Shown one piece after another: positions 28,887 through 38,461 of a DNA stretch of 46,186 nucleotides. The notes below the pieces were generated by a model. The model did no database searches. It worked only from the letters and a program-made list of their open reading frames with translations, and was not told where the DNA came from. The DNA comes from a virus, in the IMG/VR virus record IMGVR_UViG_3300043313_000661, positions 1 through 46,186 of that record. The stretch is one strand, 5' to 3'. A program made the translations under genes and the position numbers. The stretch's first letter is position 1; every line of letters begins with the position of its first letter.

Positions 28887-31265
28887 ATGGCGCACCCAGG
28901 TCGCACCCGGCCCGCCTCGCTCGGTCCCATCGACGTCGATGAGCCGCCGATCCCGCAGCTGTTCCCCAAGCTCGACCGCGAGCGGGCGCTGCTCGGGCCG
29001 GACGACGAGCACTCGGACTATCAGGCGGCGATCTGGGCGCTGATCGAGGACGCCCGCGACTACCACGACAGCTATCTCGCCCCGGCGCGCGAGTACGCGG
29101 CTGCGCTCTACAACGGCGATCTCCCAGGCGATGCCGGCGAGGGCCGCTCCTCGATCGTGCTGACCGAGGTCCGCGATCTCGTGCTCGCCATGCTGCCGAG
29201 CCTGATCCGGCTGTTCACGTCGGAGGAGCACCCGGTCTTCTTCGTGCCGCGCACCGAGGCCGATGTGCCGATGGCCGAGGAGGCGCAGGACTACGTCGCC
29301 TACGTCTGGAAGTACGACAATCCCGGCTTCCTGAACCTCAACGCGCTCCTGAAAGACGCGCTCATCAAGCGCACCGGCATCGCCAAATGGTGGACCGAGC
29401 GTGAGGCCGAGATCGTCGAGCAGAGCTACCGCAACCTGACGCTCGAGCAGCGCCAGTACGTCATCTCGCAGCCGCGCACCCAGGTCGTCTCCGAGGAGCG
29501 CCGCGACACGCCGAAGATCGAGGGTGCGGCGCCGGCAGCGCCGACCCAGGGGCCGCCCCAGGCTCCTGGCGAGGAGCAGATGCCGGGTGGCAACGTCATC
29601 GAGCCGCGGTTCGACATCACGGTGCGGCGCTCCAAGCTGACGCCGAAGCACCGGGTCGAGGCGGTGCCGCCGGACGAGTTCCGAATCTCCCGTGAGGCCC
29701 GCAACGTCCAGACGGCGCAGCTCGTCGGCCAGGAGCGGCAGGTGCCGCTGTCGCAGCTCGTGCAGATGGGCTTCCCACCGACCGCCATCCTGCAGGAGTT
29801 CATCGGCTCGGGCCCGATCTCCTCGACCATCGAGCAGGATCTGCGCAACCCCGGCGGCTCCGGCCTGCTCTACGCCAACTCGCGCTCAGCCAGCGAAGGC
29901 GACCCGCTGATCTGGTTCGGGGAGTGGTTCATCCGCATCGACGCCGACGGCGACGGTGTGCCGGAGCTGCGCCGCATCTGCACCATGGGCGACGGCGACC
30001 GCATCGTCATCGACGAGCCGGCGGCGCGCGCCAAGTTCGCCCTGTTCTGCCCCGACCCGGAGCCTCACGCCGCCATCGGCCACGGCGCCGGCGAACAGGT
30101 CGAGGATCTGCAGAACATCAAGACCAACATCCTGCGCAACTTCCTCGATGCGCTGGCGTCCACGATCCTGCCGCGGCTCCTCGTCGTCGACTCCATGGTC
30201 AACATGGACGACGTGCGGAACAACGAGATCGGCGCGATCATCCGGACGAAGGACATCAACGCGGTCAAGCAGCTTGAGACGACACCGCCCAGCCAGATCA
30301 TCCAGCAGATCCTCGAGTACCTCGACCTCATCGGCAACCGCCGAACCGGCGTCACCGAGCAGTCGAAAGGGCTTGACCCCAAGGCACTGCAGTCCACCTC
30401 CACGCCCGGTGTCCAGATGCTGGTCACGGGTGCTCAGGAGCGCATTGAGCTGGTGGCGCGCACGCTAGCCGAGACGGGCTTCCGCGACCTGTTCAAGGGC
30501 CTGCTGCAGGAGGTTCACGAGAACCCGATCCCCGAGCGCATGATCCGCCTGCGCGGCGAGTGGACCAAGGTCAGCCCCGACCAGTACGACGCCACCATGG
30601 ACGTCGAGGTGAACCCGGCCATCGGCCGTGGCTCGCACCGCGACCGGCTGCAGATGCTGATGGGGATCAAGGCGACGCAGGAGCAGATCATCACGACACA
30701 GGGGGCGAACAACCCCATGTGCAGCCCGATCGAGTACCGCAACACGCTCTCGGACATCCTCTCGATCTTCGGCATGAAGGCGGTGGGCCGCTACTTCAAG
30801 GAGGTCACCCCGCAGCAGCTTGAGGCCGCCCTCAAGGCGCAGTCGGAGAAGCCGGATCCCAACATGGTCCTGGCCCAGGCCGAGGCCGACAAGGTGCGGG
30901 CGCAGATCGTCAAGACGCTCACCGACGCCAAGGTCAAGACGATCGAGATGGGGCTCAAGGACGACGTTCAGCGCGACGAGCTGGACGCCAAGATCGCTAT
31001 CGAGGGCGCCAAGCTCGACTCCGTGGGTTCGCAGCTCGATCAGGACGCCATCCAGATGGCGATCGATGCGACGCGACCGGAGGAGGCCAAGGCCGACACC
31101 AAGAACATCCCCGAGCCCGGCCCGCCGATGTTCCCGACTATGGATCCGGCTCAGCCGCTCGAGCCGCCGGCCGGACCTCCCGGCGCGCCGCCGGAGCCGC
31201 TTATCCGCCCGCCTGGGCGTGAGCCGCCCAAGATCAACCTGCCAGCTGGCTTTGGATCACGATGA
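28887..31265 (+). CDS. Portal protein
   Basis: A 792-residue portal, large as in P22/podovirus-type portals. It has an N-terminal helical region (YQAAIWALIEDARDYHDSYL), RSSIVLTEVRDLVLAMLPSL, central ALLKDALIKRTGIAKWW, DGVPELRRICTMGDG, and IGNRRTGVTEQSKGLDPKAL followed by VTGAQERIELVARTLAETG. The long helical, Pro-rich C-terminus could be the barrel. It forms the dodecameric DNA channel at one vertex. It follows the terminase region and precedes scaffold and capsid. Confidence 0.9.
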   Translation: MAHPGRTRPASLGPIDVDEPPIPQLFPKLDRERALLGPDDEHSDYQAAIWALIEDARDYHDSYLAPAREYAAALYNGDLPGDAGEGRSSIVLTEVRDLVLAMLPSLIRLFTSEEHPVFFVPRTEADVPMAEEAQDYVAYVWKYDNPGFLNLNALLKDALIKRTGIAKWWTEREAEIVEQSYRNLTLEQRQYVISQPRTQVVSEERRDTPKIEGAAPAAPTQGPPQAPGEEQMPGGNVIEPRFDITVRRSKLTPKHRVEAVPPDEFRISREARNVQTAQLVGQERQVPLSQLVQMGFPPTAILQEFIGSGPISSTIEQDLRNPGGSGLLYANSRSASEGDPLIWFGEWFIRIDADGDGVPELRRICTMGDGDRIVIDEPAARAKFALFCPDPEPHAAIGHGAGEQVEDLQNIKTNILRNFLDALASTILPRLLVVDSMVNMDDVRNNEIGAIIRTKDINAVKQLETTPPSQIIQQILEYLDLIGNRRTGVTEQSKGLDPKALQSTSTPGVQMLVTGAQERIELVARTLAETGFRDLFKGLLQEVHENPIPERMIRLRGEWTKVSPDQYDATMDVEVNPAIGRGSHRDRLQMLMGIKATQEQIITTQGANNPMCSPIEYRNTLSDILSIFGMKAVGRYFKEVTPQQLEAALKAQSEKPDPNMVLAQAEADKVRAQIVKTLTDAKVKTIEMGLKDDVQRDELDAKIAIEGAKLDSVGSQLDQDAIQMAIDATRPEEAKADTKNIPEPGPPMFPTMDPAQPLEPPAGPPGAPPEPLIRPPGREPPKINLPAGFGSR

Positions 31266-31537
31266 CGGTTGAGCCGATCGACCTCCTGCAGAAGGACGAG
31301 CGCGCGGCTGACGCGCAAGATCTCCTCGACAATGCTCTGTTGCAGGAGATATTTAGGCGTCTGCAGGACGAGGCGATCGATCTGCTGACGAATGCAGTCC
31401 CCGGCTCGGTCGAGGCCGTGAACACGCACTACCGTTTGCTGGCGATCCGCGCCATCGAGGCTGATCTGCATCGCCTTGTCGAAGACCCGAAGATGCTGCG
31501 CGCCGCCGCTGAACGGCGCCGCAAGCTCTCACAGTAG
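31262..31537 (+). CDS. Small helical head-operon protein
   Basis: A 91-residue protein starting in an ATGA overlap. It is almost entirely helical (DLLDNALLQEIFRRLQDEAI, YRLLAIRAIEADLHRLVEDP). Proteins like this between portal and scaffold are common in such phages. Function unknown. Confidence 0.7.
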   Translation: MTVEPIDLLQKDERAADAQDLLDNALLQEIFRRLQDEAIDLLTNAVPGSVEAVNTHYRLLAIRAIEADLHRLVEDPKMLRAAAERRRKLSQ

Positions 31538-31544
31538 GTGACCA

Positions 31545-32606
31545 ATGGCTGACGGCTCTGCTCCTGGCGATCTCGCAAGCCATTTCGAGACGGTCCTCGA
31601 TCGTGAGGAAGCGCCTCCGCAGCGCGAGCGTGCGCCGCGGCGCGAGCGCGAGGAGCCCGCCGGCCCGGTCGATCAGGAAGAGCTGTTCCCGCAGCGCGCC
31701 ACCGAAGGCGAGCCTTCGGCCGAGGACGAGGAAGAGGGTCCGCGGCCAGAAGATATTGACGATGACGATGATGAAGCCGAAGGTCCGCAGCGCGACCCCG
31801 CCGACGAAGACCCCGACGACGAAGAGGAGGACACACAACAGGCCGCGCTCGATCTGAACCAGATCGTGCGGATAAACGTGGACGGGCAACCAGCCGAGGT
31901 CAGTCTCCAAGAGGCACTCAACGGCTATGTCCGCGCCGAAACGTTTCACCGCCGACTGAACCAGCTCGGACAGGTCACGCAGCAAATCGACAGGGAACGC
32001 GCAGAGCTTGCCCAAGGGCGAGACTACTACGCGAACCTAATACCGGCCCTGCAACAGCAGCTGCTCTCACTGCAGCCCACGGAACCCGACTGGGACAAGC
32101 TCTACGAGGAGAACCCTCAGGAAGCTGCCCGCTTGGAACGCCAATGGCGCAGCTACCGAGAGAAACTAGGGCAGCTGGAGAACGAGCGTCAGCGCGTCTC
32201 GGCTGAGCAGGAGCGGGAGCGGCAGCGTCAATTAGAACTCTACGAGGATACGGAACGACGGAAGCTGGTCGGCTGGGTCAAGGACTGGGCCGATCCGAAG
32301 AAGTGGGAACGGGACCGTAGAGCGATGATTCGCACCGCAACGGCGGCAGGAATCTCGGAACAAGACCTTGGGCAGCTTAGAAGCGCGAGCTACACCATCG
32401 TCCTCCTGAAAGCCGCCAGATATGACCAGCTGATGGCTAACAAGCCGAAGCCGGTCAGACAGCAAGGTGCCTTGCGACCGGGGACTATCTCCCGAGGTGG
32501 AGCCGCCCCCAATGGTGCATCCCGAGCTGAGCGTCGTCTCCAGCGTACAGGCAGCGTCCGTGACGCGGCCCGTGCATTTGAAGAAGATCTCGATCGTGGA
32601 GGATAG
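31545..32606 (+). CDS. Scaffold protein
   Basis: A 353-residue protein. Residues 20-100 are acidic and low-complexity (EDEEEGPRPEDIDDDDDEAE). A helix/coiled-coil core follows (GQVTQQIDRERAELAQGRDY, ENERQRVSAEQERERQRQLE), and the C-terminus is basic (RAERRLQRTGSVRDAARAFE). This charge layout and the place directly before the major capsid gene are typical of scaffolding proteins that guide procapsid assembly. Confidence 0.8.
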   Translation: MADGSAPGDLASHFETVLDREEAPPQRERAPRREREEPAGPVDQEELFPQRATEGEPSAEDEEEGPRPEDIDDDDDEAEGPQRDPADEDPDDEEEDTQQAALDLNQIVRINVDGQPAEVSLQEALNGYVRAETFHRRLNQLGQVTQQIDRERAELAQGRDYYANLIPALQQQLLSLQPTEPDWDKLYEENPQEAARLERQWRSYREKLGQLENERQRVSAEQERERQRQLELYEDTERRKLVGWVKDWADPKKWERDRRAMIRTATAAGISEQDLGQLRSASYTIVLLKAARYDQLMANKPKPVRQQGALRPGTISRGGAAPNGASRAERRLQRTGSVRDAARAFEEDLDRGG

Positions 32607-32611
32607 CCACC

Positions 32612-33745
32612 ATGGCCAAAGTCGCCAATGCAATGACCACCTATCAGGCTGGTGGTAACCGCGAAGACCTGTCTGACCGCATCTACAACATTGATCCCTT
32701 CGACACGCCCGGCGTGTCGATGATCGGGCGGCGCAATGCCAAGGCCCGAACCTTCGACTGGCAGACTGAGAACATGCCGGTCGTCGACGCGAACAACGCA
32801 CAGGAAGAGGGTTTCGAGCTGGTCCGCTCGCCCGCCGTCCCGGTCGTTCGCCAGACCAACCTGACCCAGATCTCGAAGCGCGATGCCACCGTCTCGGCTT
32901 CGCAGGAGGCGTCGGACGCCGCCGGCAAGAACTCCGAGATGGCGCACCAGATGGCTCTCAAGTCGAAGGTGCTGAAATGCGACGTCGAGACAATCGCCTT
33001 CTCGCGGCAAGCGAAGTCATCCGACGACTCGACGACTGGCATCCGCAAGACGGAGTCGATCCCGCACCAGATCGCGCGGGCGTCCGACAAGGCTGGCACC
33101 AAAGGTACCCATGTCTTCGGCACCAAGACCGGCCTGCCGGTGGTGTCGACGGACGTGTGGGCCGACCCGGCTGACGTCCCCTTCACCGAGGCGATGCTCG
33201 GTGACGCCATGGCGGTCGCCTACGCCGATGGCGCCGAGCCGACCCGGCTGATCCTGCCCTACAACATCAAGCGCGGGCTGGTGTACTGGAAGGGTCGCGA
33301 GAGCACCCAGGTGCTGGTCGGGAAGACCGAAGTCGTCGCTACCGTCGACGTCATTGCGACGGACGGCGGGCGGGTCACAGCCATGCCATCCCGGTGGCTG
33401 CCGATCGACATGGGCCTGCTTCTCGATCCCGAGTACGCTCGGCTCGCCTTTTTCCGCAATTTTAGGCAGTACCCGATCGCCAAGATCGGTGACGCCGAGA
33501 CGCGGATGATCGTGGTCGAGTGGGGCACCCAGGTCGACAACGGGCTCGCGCACATCGTCTTCAACGGCATCACGCCGACGACGGCGCCGGCGCTCATGTC
33601 GACTCAGGCCTACGTCGAGAACCCGGCGGCGGCTGGTGGGCTGACCCAGGAAGAGCAGGGTCGTATCGCCCAGGGTGGTGAAGAGCAGCCGCAGCTCGGG
33701 CGTCGTCGCCGCGAGCCGGAGCCGGTCGAGCGCCCGCGGAGCTAA
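32612..33745 (+). CDS. Major capsid protein (SU10-like, HK97 fold)
   Basis: A 377-residue capsid protein. The N-terminus NAMTTYQAGGNREDLSDRIY, then NIDPFDTPGVSMIGRR and FDWQTENMPVVDANNAQEEG match the SU10-type major capsid family. The core ends near IVFNGITPTTAP. The last 45 residues form a polar tail (EEQGRIAQGGEEQPQLGRRR) that could be exposed on the capsid surface. Confidence 0.9.
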   Translation: MAKVANAMTTYQAGGNREDLSDRIYNIDPFDTPGVSMIGRRNAKARTFDWQTENMPVVDANNAQEEGFELVRSPAVPVVRQTNLTQISKRDATVSASQEASDAAGKNSEMAHQMALKSKVLKCDVETIAFSRQAKSSDDSTTGIRKTESIPHQIARASDKAGTKGTHVFGTKTGLPVVSTDVWADPADVPFTEAMLGDAMAVAYADGAEPTRLILPYNIKRGLVYWKGRESTQVLVGKTEVVATVDVIATDGGRVTAMPSRWLPIDMGLLLDPEYARLAFFRNFRQYPIAKIGDAETRMIVVEWGTQVDNGLAHIVFNGITPTTAPALMSTQAYVENPAAAGGLTQEEQGRIAQGGEEQPQLGRRRREPEPVERPRS

Positions 33746-33747
33746 CC

Positions 33748-34047
33748 GTGCCGCAGCACAAGTTCGTCTACATGGATCAGGGTGGGATCCGTCGCACCCT
33801 GATCTACGACGATGACGCGCCCGACAAGTTTCACGTCCACGCGCAAGCGGACATGAGCGGCCTCGAGGCGCTGAACCGAGCGCAGGGCGAGCACGAAAGT
33901 GCCCGCCATGCCACCACCACCCTCGCTCGTGTACCCTTTACGGTATGGGAGCGCGCCGAGCACGAGGGCTGGGACCAGAAGGACTGGGACCGGTTCCTCA
34001 ACGACGGCGACAACTCGCACTTCAGGGTGTGGCGCGGCAGGCTGTAG
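33748..34047 (+). CDS. Small conserved head-region protein
   Basis: A 99-residue protein from a GTG at 33748. The first half is strand-like (KFVYMDQGGIRRTLIYDDDA). The second half RVPFTVWERAEHEGWDQKDW and FLNDGDNSHFRVWRG look conserved in type. It may be a head decoration or completion protein from its position. No family recognised. Confidence 0.6.
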   Translation: MPQHKFVYMDQGGIRRTLIYDDDAPDKFHVHAQADMSGLEALNRAQGEHESARHATTTLARVPFTVWERAEHEGWDQKDWDRFLNDGDNSHFRVWRGRL

Positions 34048-34055
34048 GAGCTGAC

Positions 34056-34676
34056 ATGGGCGGTGCGGGCGGCGAAACGGCGGGGGCCGGGCAGAAGTCC
34101 GCATCCATCGGTGCGGTCGCGACGCCGAGCTGGATCGGGTCCGGCCAGGGCCCGGCCAATCCCGTGACCTCGTCCGCGACCACCACAGCGGCTCTGGGGA
34201 TGTCCGAGCCCATCTCGGCCTACGACGGGCCTTCAGGTAGCCAGGGCGGTGGGGCTCCAGGCCCCTCCACAGGGCTCCTGGCGCCCGCGGGGCGCCCGAT
34301 GGGCTCCTCGCCCTACGGGACGACTGCACAGGCCCCTGTGGCGACTTATGCCGGTCCAGCAGCCGCTGCACCGATCCAGGCCGCCCAGGAGGTCGCCAAG
34401 GCCGCGGCGCCCAAGAAGGGGCCGGGCGAGGCTGAATGGGATGCGTGGTACGCCGCGCATCCCGGCACCAACCACAACATCGGCCTCGAGGACTTCCTGG
34501 CGTATGATCTTGGGGAGAGCACCATGCCGTGGTCGGTTGGGCCGACCCCGGAGCGGGGCTCCTGGCAGGCGCCCGGCCCAGGCCTGAACCCGACTGAAGC
34601 CCGCGCGCGGGCGCAGACTGAACGTATGTGGCGCGCCCTGGCGGCGAACTACCAGCCCGCTGGGCAGGGAGGTTGA
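34056..34676 (+). CDS. Gly/Ala/Pro-rich virion-region protein
   Basis: A 206-residue low-complexity protein beginning MGGAGGETAGAGQKSASIG. A short folded-looking stretch occurs near residues 125-155 (GEAEWDAWYAAHPGTNHNIG). The motif STGLLAPA..SSPYGTTA also appears in the next gene's product (TTGLLAGA..HSPYGTIA), and both start MGGAG, so the two are related. Function unknown. Confidence 0.6.
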   Translation: MGGAGGETAGAGQKSASIGAVATPSWIGSGQGPANPVTSSATTTAALGMSEPISAYDGPSGSQGGGAPGPSTGLLAPAGRPMGSSPYGTTAQAPVATYAGPAAAAPIQAAQEVAKAAAPKKGPGEAEWDAWYAAHPGTNHNIGLEDFLAYDLGESTMPWSVGPTPERGSWQAPGPGLNPTEARARAQTERMWRALAANYQPAGQGG

Positions 34677-34677
34677 G

Positions 34678-35220
34678 ATGGGTGGAGCTGGTAACAGCGG
34701 CCTCGAGCCGAGCCAACAGCTCGCGGCGACCGGCGGTGGCTCAGCCCCGTTGCCGACCTGGGGACAGCCTGCGTCACCCGCCGGCGGGGCGGCTCCCGTG
34801 ACCGGCGTGCCGACGACCCCGGCAACCCCGGATCCGCTGCGGCCCTACGAGCAGACCCCCGGCAGCACCGGCACGGGTCCGACCACCGGCCTCCTCGCCG
34901 GCGCGTCGACCCAGCAGCCGCAGGGCTTCCAGCACTCGCCCTACGGGACGATCGCGGCGACCGACAACATCCCGACGATCGCCGGCGCCACCCCGACCGC
35001 GCCGACCGCGCCCACCGCGCCGACCTTCACCGCCGACGATCCGAACGACTGGTACTACTACGGCTCCGGCTCCCAGATCGCGCAGGGGACGCCGTGGAAG
35101 CAGCAGCAGGCCCGTGGCGCCGCCGGCAACCCAGCGCCGGGCACCATCGGCTCCTGGGGCCGGCGGGCGGCTGACGGCTCGATCACCTACATGCCCGATC
35201 CCTGGACGACGCCCTCATGA
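34678..35220 (+). CDS. Pro/Thr-rich virion-region protein, paralog of previous gene
   Basis: A 180-residue protein with a Pro/Ala/Thr-rich first two-thirds, including tandem PTAPTAPTAPT. A short aromatic part (ADDPNDWYYYGSGSQIAQGT) and a C-terminus SITYMPDPWTTPS follow. It shares the MGGAG start and a TGLLA..SPYGT segment with the upstream gene. Function unknown; possibly a minor virion protein. Confidence 0.6.
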   Translation: MGGAGNSGLEPSQQLAATGGGSAPLPTWGQPASPAGGAAPVTGVPTTPATPDPLRPYEQTPGSTGTGPTTGLLAGASTQQPQGFQHSPYGTIAATDNIPTIAGATPTAPTAPTAPTFTADDPNDWYYYGSGSQIAQGTPWKQQQARGAAGNPAPGTIGSWGRRAADGSITYMPDPWTTPS

Positions 35221-35978
35221 CGGCGCTCTTCCTCACGAACTTCATGAACGTCCTGCGCGAGTGGGTCGATGACTTCGACGTCACCGACGAGATGATCCTG
35301 TCGTGGATCGCCATGGGCGAGGAGCGCATCAACAACGAGCTGCGCGTCCTCGAGATGGTGGTGACGCGGCGCGTGCAGATGGCCGACCAGTGCGTGCCGC
35401 TGCCCGAGGACTTCCTCGAGATCGTCTCGGCGCGCTACCTCGAGGGCGGCCTGCCGCTCCGGCACGTCCCGTCCGACGAGTACTTCCGGGTCCGTAGCGG
35501 CGCGGAGTACTACCTGTCCGGCCCGCAGACGACGGCGATCACCTATCTCGACCCGGCGACCGGGGCGCCGCTCGGCCCGCTGCCGCGCCAGCCCGCCTTC
35601 ATCGACTACCCCGGTCGCCGCGGACCACAGCTGCCGCTGTCGCGCAACATCTACACGGTGGTGGGCAAGACGATGCACGTCCACCCGACCGTGGCGACGC
35701 CCTCGGCTGACATCGATCCGACCGAGATCGAGCTGTCCTACTACGCCACGGTGCCTGCCCTGGTGGACGCCGAGGAGCCGACGTGGCTCTTCAAGCGCGC
35801 CCAGAAGCTCTACCTCTACGGCTCGCTCGCCGCCTCGGCGCCGTACTTCATCGAGGACCAGCGCGCCCAGATGTGGAACGAGAACGTTCAGGCGCTGATC
35901 GCCGGTATGAACATCGCGGCGCGCCAGAGCGCGGTGATCTCCTCGCCGGTGACGCAGCAGGTGAGGAGCTTCGGGTAA
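35217..35978 (+). CDS. Head-tail adaptor protein
   Basis: A 253-residue protein. It begins FMNVLREWVDDFDVTDEMIL, SWIAMGEERINNELRVLEMV, continues with strand-rich QCVPLPEDFLEIVSARYLEG, and ends with helices (LFKRAQKLYLYGSLAASAPY). This layout fits the adaptor proteins that sit under the portal in short-tailed phages (gp4/gp11-like). ATGA overlap with the previous gene. It follows the capsid block and precedes tail genes, as expected. Confidence 0.75.
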   Translation: MTALFLTNFMNVLREWVDDFDVTDEMILSWIAMGEERINNELRVLEMVVTRRVQMADQCVPLPEDFLEIVSARYLEGGLPLRHVPSDEYFRVRSGAEYYLSGPQTTAITYLDPATGAPLGPLPRQPAFIDYPGRRGPQLPLSRNIYTVVGKTMHVHPTVATPSADIDPTEIELSYYATVPALVDAEEPTWLFKRAQKLYLYGSLAASAPYFIEDQRAQMWNENVQALIAGMNIAARQSAVISSPVTQQVRSFG

Positions 35979-36191
35979 ATGTCGTTCCCCTACGGGTCCG
36001 GCAACTACTCGGACAACCGCTACTCGTGGATGCCCTCGTGGATGCGGAAGGCCTGTGAGGCGGGGGCTTGGGTGGCGCAGGCGTGCCGCTTGGATACCCG
36101 GCGTAACCAAGACGTGCCAGGAAACCACGACCATGCCGCCACTCCTGACCCCGGTCCTCCAGCTCGCCAAACCCGAGGTCAATGGCGCTGA
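35979..36191 (+). CDS. Small Trp/Tyr-rich protein before first tail fibre
   Basis: A 70-residue frame starting immediately after the previous stop. The first 38 residues (MSFPYGSGNYSDNRYSWMPS, then CEAGAWVAQACRL) match the start of the gene at 38180 ([16 protein letters not shown], then APQACVPP). The 3' 59 bases overlap the fibre gene in another frame. It may be a small tail component or only the 5' part of a duplicated cassette. Confidence 0.5.
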   Translation: MSFPYGSGNYSDNRYSWMPSWMRKACEAGAWVAQACRLDTRRNQDVPGNHDHAATPDPGPPARQTRGQWR

Positions 36192-37764
36192 CACGGAGAA
36201 CACCTGGGGCTTCGACATCAATGCGAACTTCGACAAGATCGATGCCTTCGCGCTGACCACGGTCGACGACGCCCCGGCTGACGGGGTCATCTATGGCCGC
36301 CAGGACAGTGACTGGACGCCTGTCTCACCTCTCGGCCACGTGCATCCGCCGTCCGAGATCACCGGCTTCGACGAGGCGATCGACGACCGCGTGGCGGGCA
36401 TGCTCGTCCCCGGTGCCAACATCACGATCGACTACGACGACGCCGGCGACACGCTGACGATCTCAGCCACCTTCGGCGGTGGCGCGGGTGTGGCTGACGG
36501 CGATTGGGGCGACATCACCGTCTCGGGCAACGGCACGGTCTGGACCATCGATCCTGAGACGGTCGACTTCCCCAAGGTCCAGCGCGTCCTCTCCGGTGTC
36601 ATCCTCGGGCGTTCGGCGGCGGGCGTCGGCCTCATCGAGCAGCTGACGGCTGAGCAGGCGCGGATCCTGATCGACGCCGCGCCGAGCGATCACACCCACC
36701 CGGCGAGCGACATCACCGGCCTCGACGCGGCGATCGACGGCAAGGTCGATGTGGCCGGGGACACGATGACCGGCCCGTTGGCGGTGCCGACGCTCAACGC
36801 GGGTGCGGTGAATGCCACGGGTGCGGTCACCGCGAACACGGTGACGGCCACGGGGGCCGGGGCTTATGTCCAGGCGGCTGGCCCGGTCGTCGGGGACACG
36901 CTCTCTGCCAACAAAGGCGTCGTCTATGTCCAGAACTACTCGGACGTCCCCGATCGGGGCGTCGTCTCGTTCGGGACGGGCGGGCATAACCTCGAATGGA
37001 ACGGCACGCGGTTCGTTGCCTACGGGTCGTTCACCGCTACTGGAGATATCGACGGTAAGCGGATTAACGCTTCCAATGACGTACTGGCGTATAACTCCGG
37101 TAATGCCAATAACAACGGCAACATCTTCTTCGGTGTTACTGGCTCAGCGTATCTAAGCTGGTTTGGTGGTGCGTATACCCTACGCGGCGGGCAGCTGACT
37201 GTCGAGGGCGCGCTTGTCTCCAATGGAGAGATCACGACCCGTAATGCTTCTGGAGCCACAGGTACTGTGCGTTTCGGTAATGCGGGTGTAGCGTATCTGT
37301 ATTTCGACGGCACTGGCTTCTCGTTCAGCGGCCACGGAATGACGTTTAATTCCGGTGTCGCCGTCAATGCTATGATGACAGCGTACAATGTTACCATTAG
37401 TCAGGGTAACATGTTCATGCGTAACTACGCGGGCGATCCCAATCAGTCCGTCATCTACCTGAACGCCGCTAACACGCACTACCTGCACAACTCCGGTGGC
37501 AACCTCGTCTACCCGAGCGGCATCATCACCGCCGTCAACGGGCGGCTCTGGGGTGCTGCTGACGGTGCGCTGACCACGACGATGCGGCTCCTCTACTGCG
37601 TCGATTATCAGCTGCCGATCGATGGTGTGATGGTCGAGGCGTGGGGTGGGACCGTGATCACCGGTATGGCCTGGACAGGCTATAGCGGATCGCTGATCAC
37701 CTGCCGCTGGCGTTATCTGCAGTTCTTCTATGGCGGCAACTGGTACACGGTGGGCTACGCATGA
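36133..37764 (+). CDS. Tail fibre / receptor-binding protein
   Basis: A 543-residue protein. N-terminal LQLAKPEVNGADTENTWGFD, then INANFDKIDAFA, is the virion-attachment motif shared with two other tail genes here. Repeated segments with HTHPASDITG-type turns and a long beta-rich shaft (TGPLAVPTLNAGAVNATGAV) follow. Bases about 37030-37470 are clearly more AT-rich than their surroundings, encoding SFTATGDIDGKRINASNDVL to NMFMRNYAGD, which suggests an exchanged receptor-binding segment. The ATG at 36133 fits the motif start. Confidence 0.8.
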   Translation: MPPLLTPVLQLAKPEVNGADTENTWGFDINANFDKIDAFALTTVDDAPADGVIYGRQDSDWTPVSPLGHVHPPSEITGFDEAIDDRVAGMLVPGANITIDYDDAGDTLTISATFGGGAGVADGDWGDITVSGNGTVWTIDPETVDFPKVQRVLSGVILGRSAAGVGLIEQLTAEQARILIDAAPSDHTHPASDITGLDAAIDGKVDVAGDTMTGPLAVPTLNAGAVNATGAVTANTVTATGAGAYVQAAGPVVGDTLSANKGVVYVQNYSDVPDRGVVSFGTGGHNLEWNGTRFVAYGSFTATGDIDGKRINASNDVLAYNSGNANNNGNIFFGVTGSAYLSWFGGAYTLRGGQLTVEGALVSNGEITTRNASGATGTVRFGNAGVAYLYFDGTGFSFSGHGMTFNSGVAVNAMMTAYNVTISQGNMFMRNYAGDPNQSVIYLNAANTHYLHNSGGNLVYPSGIITAVNGRLWGAADGALTTTMRLLYCVDYQLPIDGVMVEAWGGTVITGMAWTGYSGSLITCRWRYLQFFYGGNWYTVGYA

Positions 37765-38180
37765 CGCACATCCAGCACGGCAACTGGCAGCCCTACATTC
37801 CAGAAACGCCCCCGGAGGGCGCACCACCCTTCGCTCTGTTTTGTCGGCGCGAGAGCGACGGCGTCGACTGGTACGAGTTTCAGCGCAGTGGCGTGTTCCA
37901 GCCCGACTCGGTCGTGTTCACGGCCTACGAGGCCGCGCAGGGTTTTACCGTAGCTGCGGCGACCTTCGACAAAACCGCCATCTACCCGGCCCACATGAGC
38001 CTTGTGGAGATCCCCGACTACGAGGGTGACGACCCGCAGGCCGAGCTGGGCAATAAGCTGTATGATCCGATCGCTGAGAGCTTCTCGGATCCTGCACCGC
38101 CGCCGCCATCGCCGCAGCAGCAGATCCTCACGGCGCTCGAGCGCATCAATGCCCGGCTCGACAAGCTCGAGAAGCGCTGA
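37761..38180 (+). CDS. Tail fibre-associated protein
   Basis: A 139-residue protein starting in an ATGA overlap. The first 85 residues look folded (GVDWYEFQRSGVFQPDSVVF, KTAIYPAHMSLVEIPDY). The end is a Pro-rich hinge followed by a likely trimeric coiled coil (QQILTALERINARLDKLEKR). Position after a fibre gene suggests a fibre assembly factor or small fibre subunit. Confidence 0.6.
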   Translation: MTHIQHGNWQPYIPETPPEGAPPFALFCRRESDGVDWYEFQRSGVFQPDSVVFTAYEAAQGFTVAAATFDKTAIYPAHMSLVEIPDYEGDDPQAELGNKLYDPIAESFSDPAPPPPSPQQQILTALERINARLDKLEKR

Positions 38181-38461
38181 TGGGCTTCCGGTTCGGCCAG
38201 GATCGGTACTCGGAGCACCGCTACTCCTGGCTGACGGAGTGGGTGGGGGGCTACTGTGAGCCGGAGATCTGGGCACCGCAGGCGTGCGTACCCCCCGTGT
38301 GGAGTACCCCGGTCCCTGAGACACCGGCCTGGGCGGCGACCGTGCCGTGCGCGCCTCTCCCGCTAGAGGAACCGCTCAATGGAACTGACGCCGTACCTCG
38401 GACTGGCCAAGCCCCAGGTCAATGGGGTCGAAACCAACAACGTCTGGGGGCACGACCTTAA
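38180..38461 (+). CDS. Small Trp/Tyr-rich protein before second tail fibre
   Basis: A 93-residue frame whose ATG overlaps the previous stop. Its N-terminus is related to that of the gene at 35979. The 3' 83 bases overlap the collagen-like fibre gene in another frame. Its product may be real only in the first 60 residues or so. Confidence 0.45.
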   Translation: MGFRFGQDRYSEHRYSWLTEWVGGYCEPEIWAPQACVPPVWSTPVPETPAWAATVPCAPLPLEEPLNGTDAVPRTGQAPGQWGRNQQRLGARP

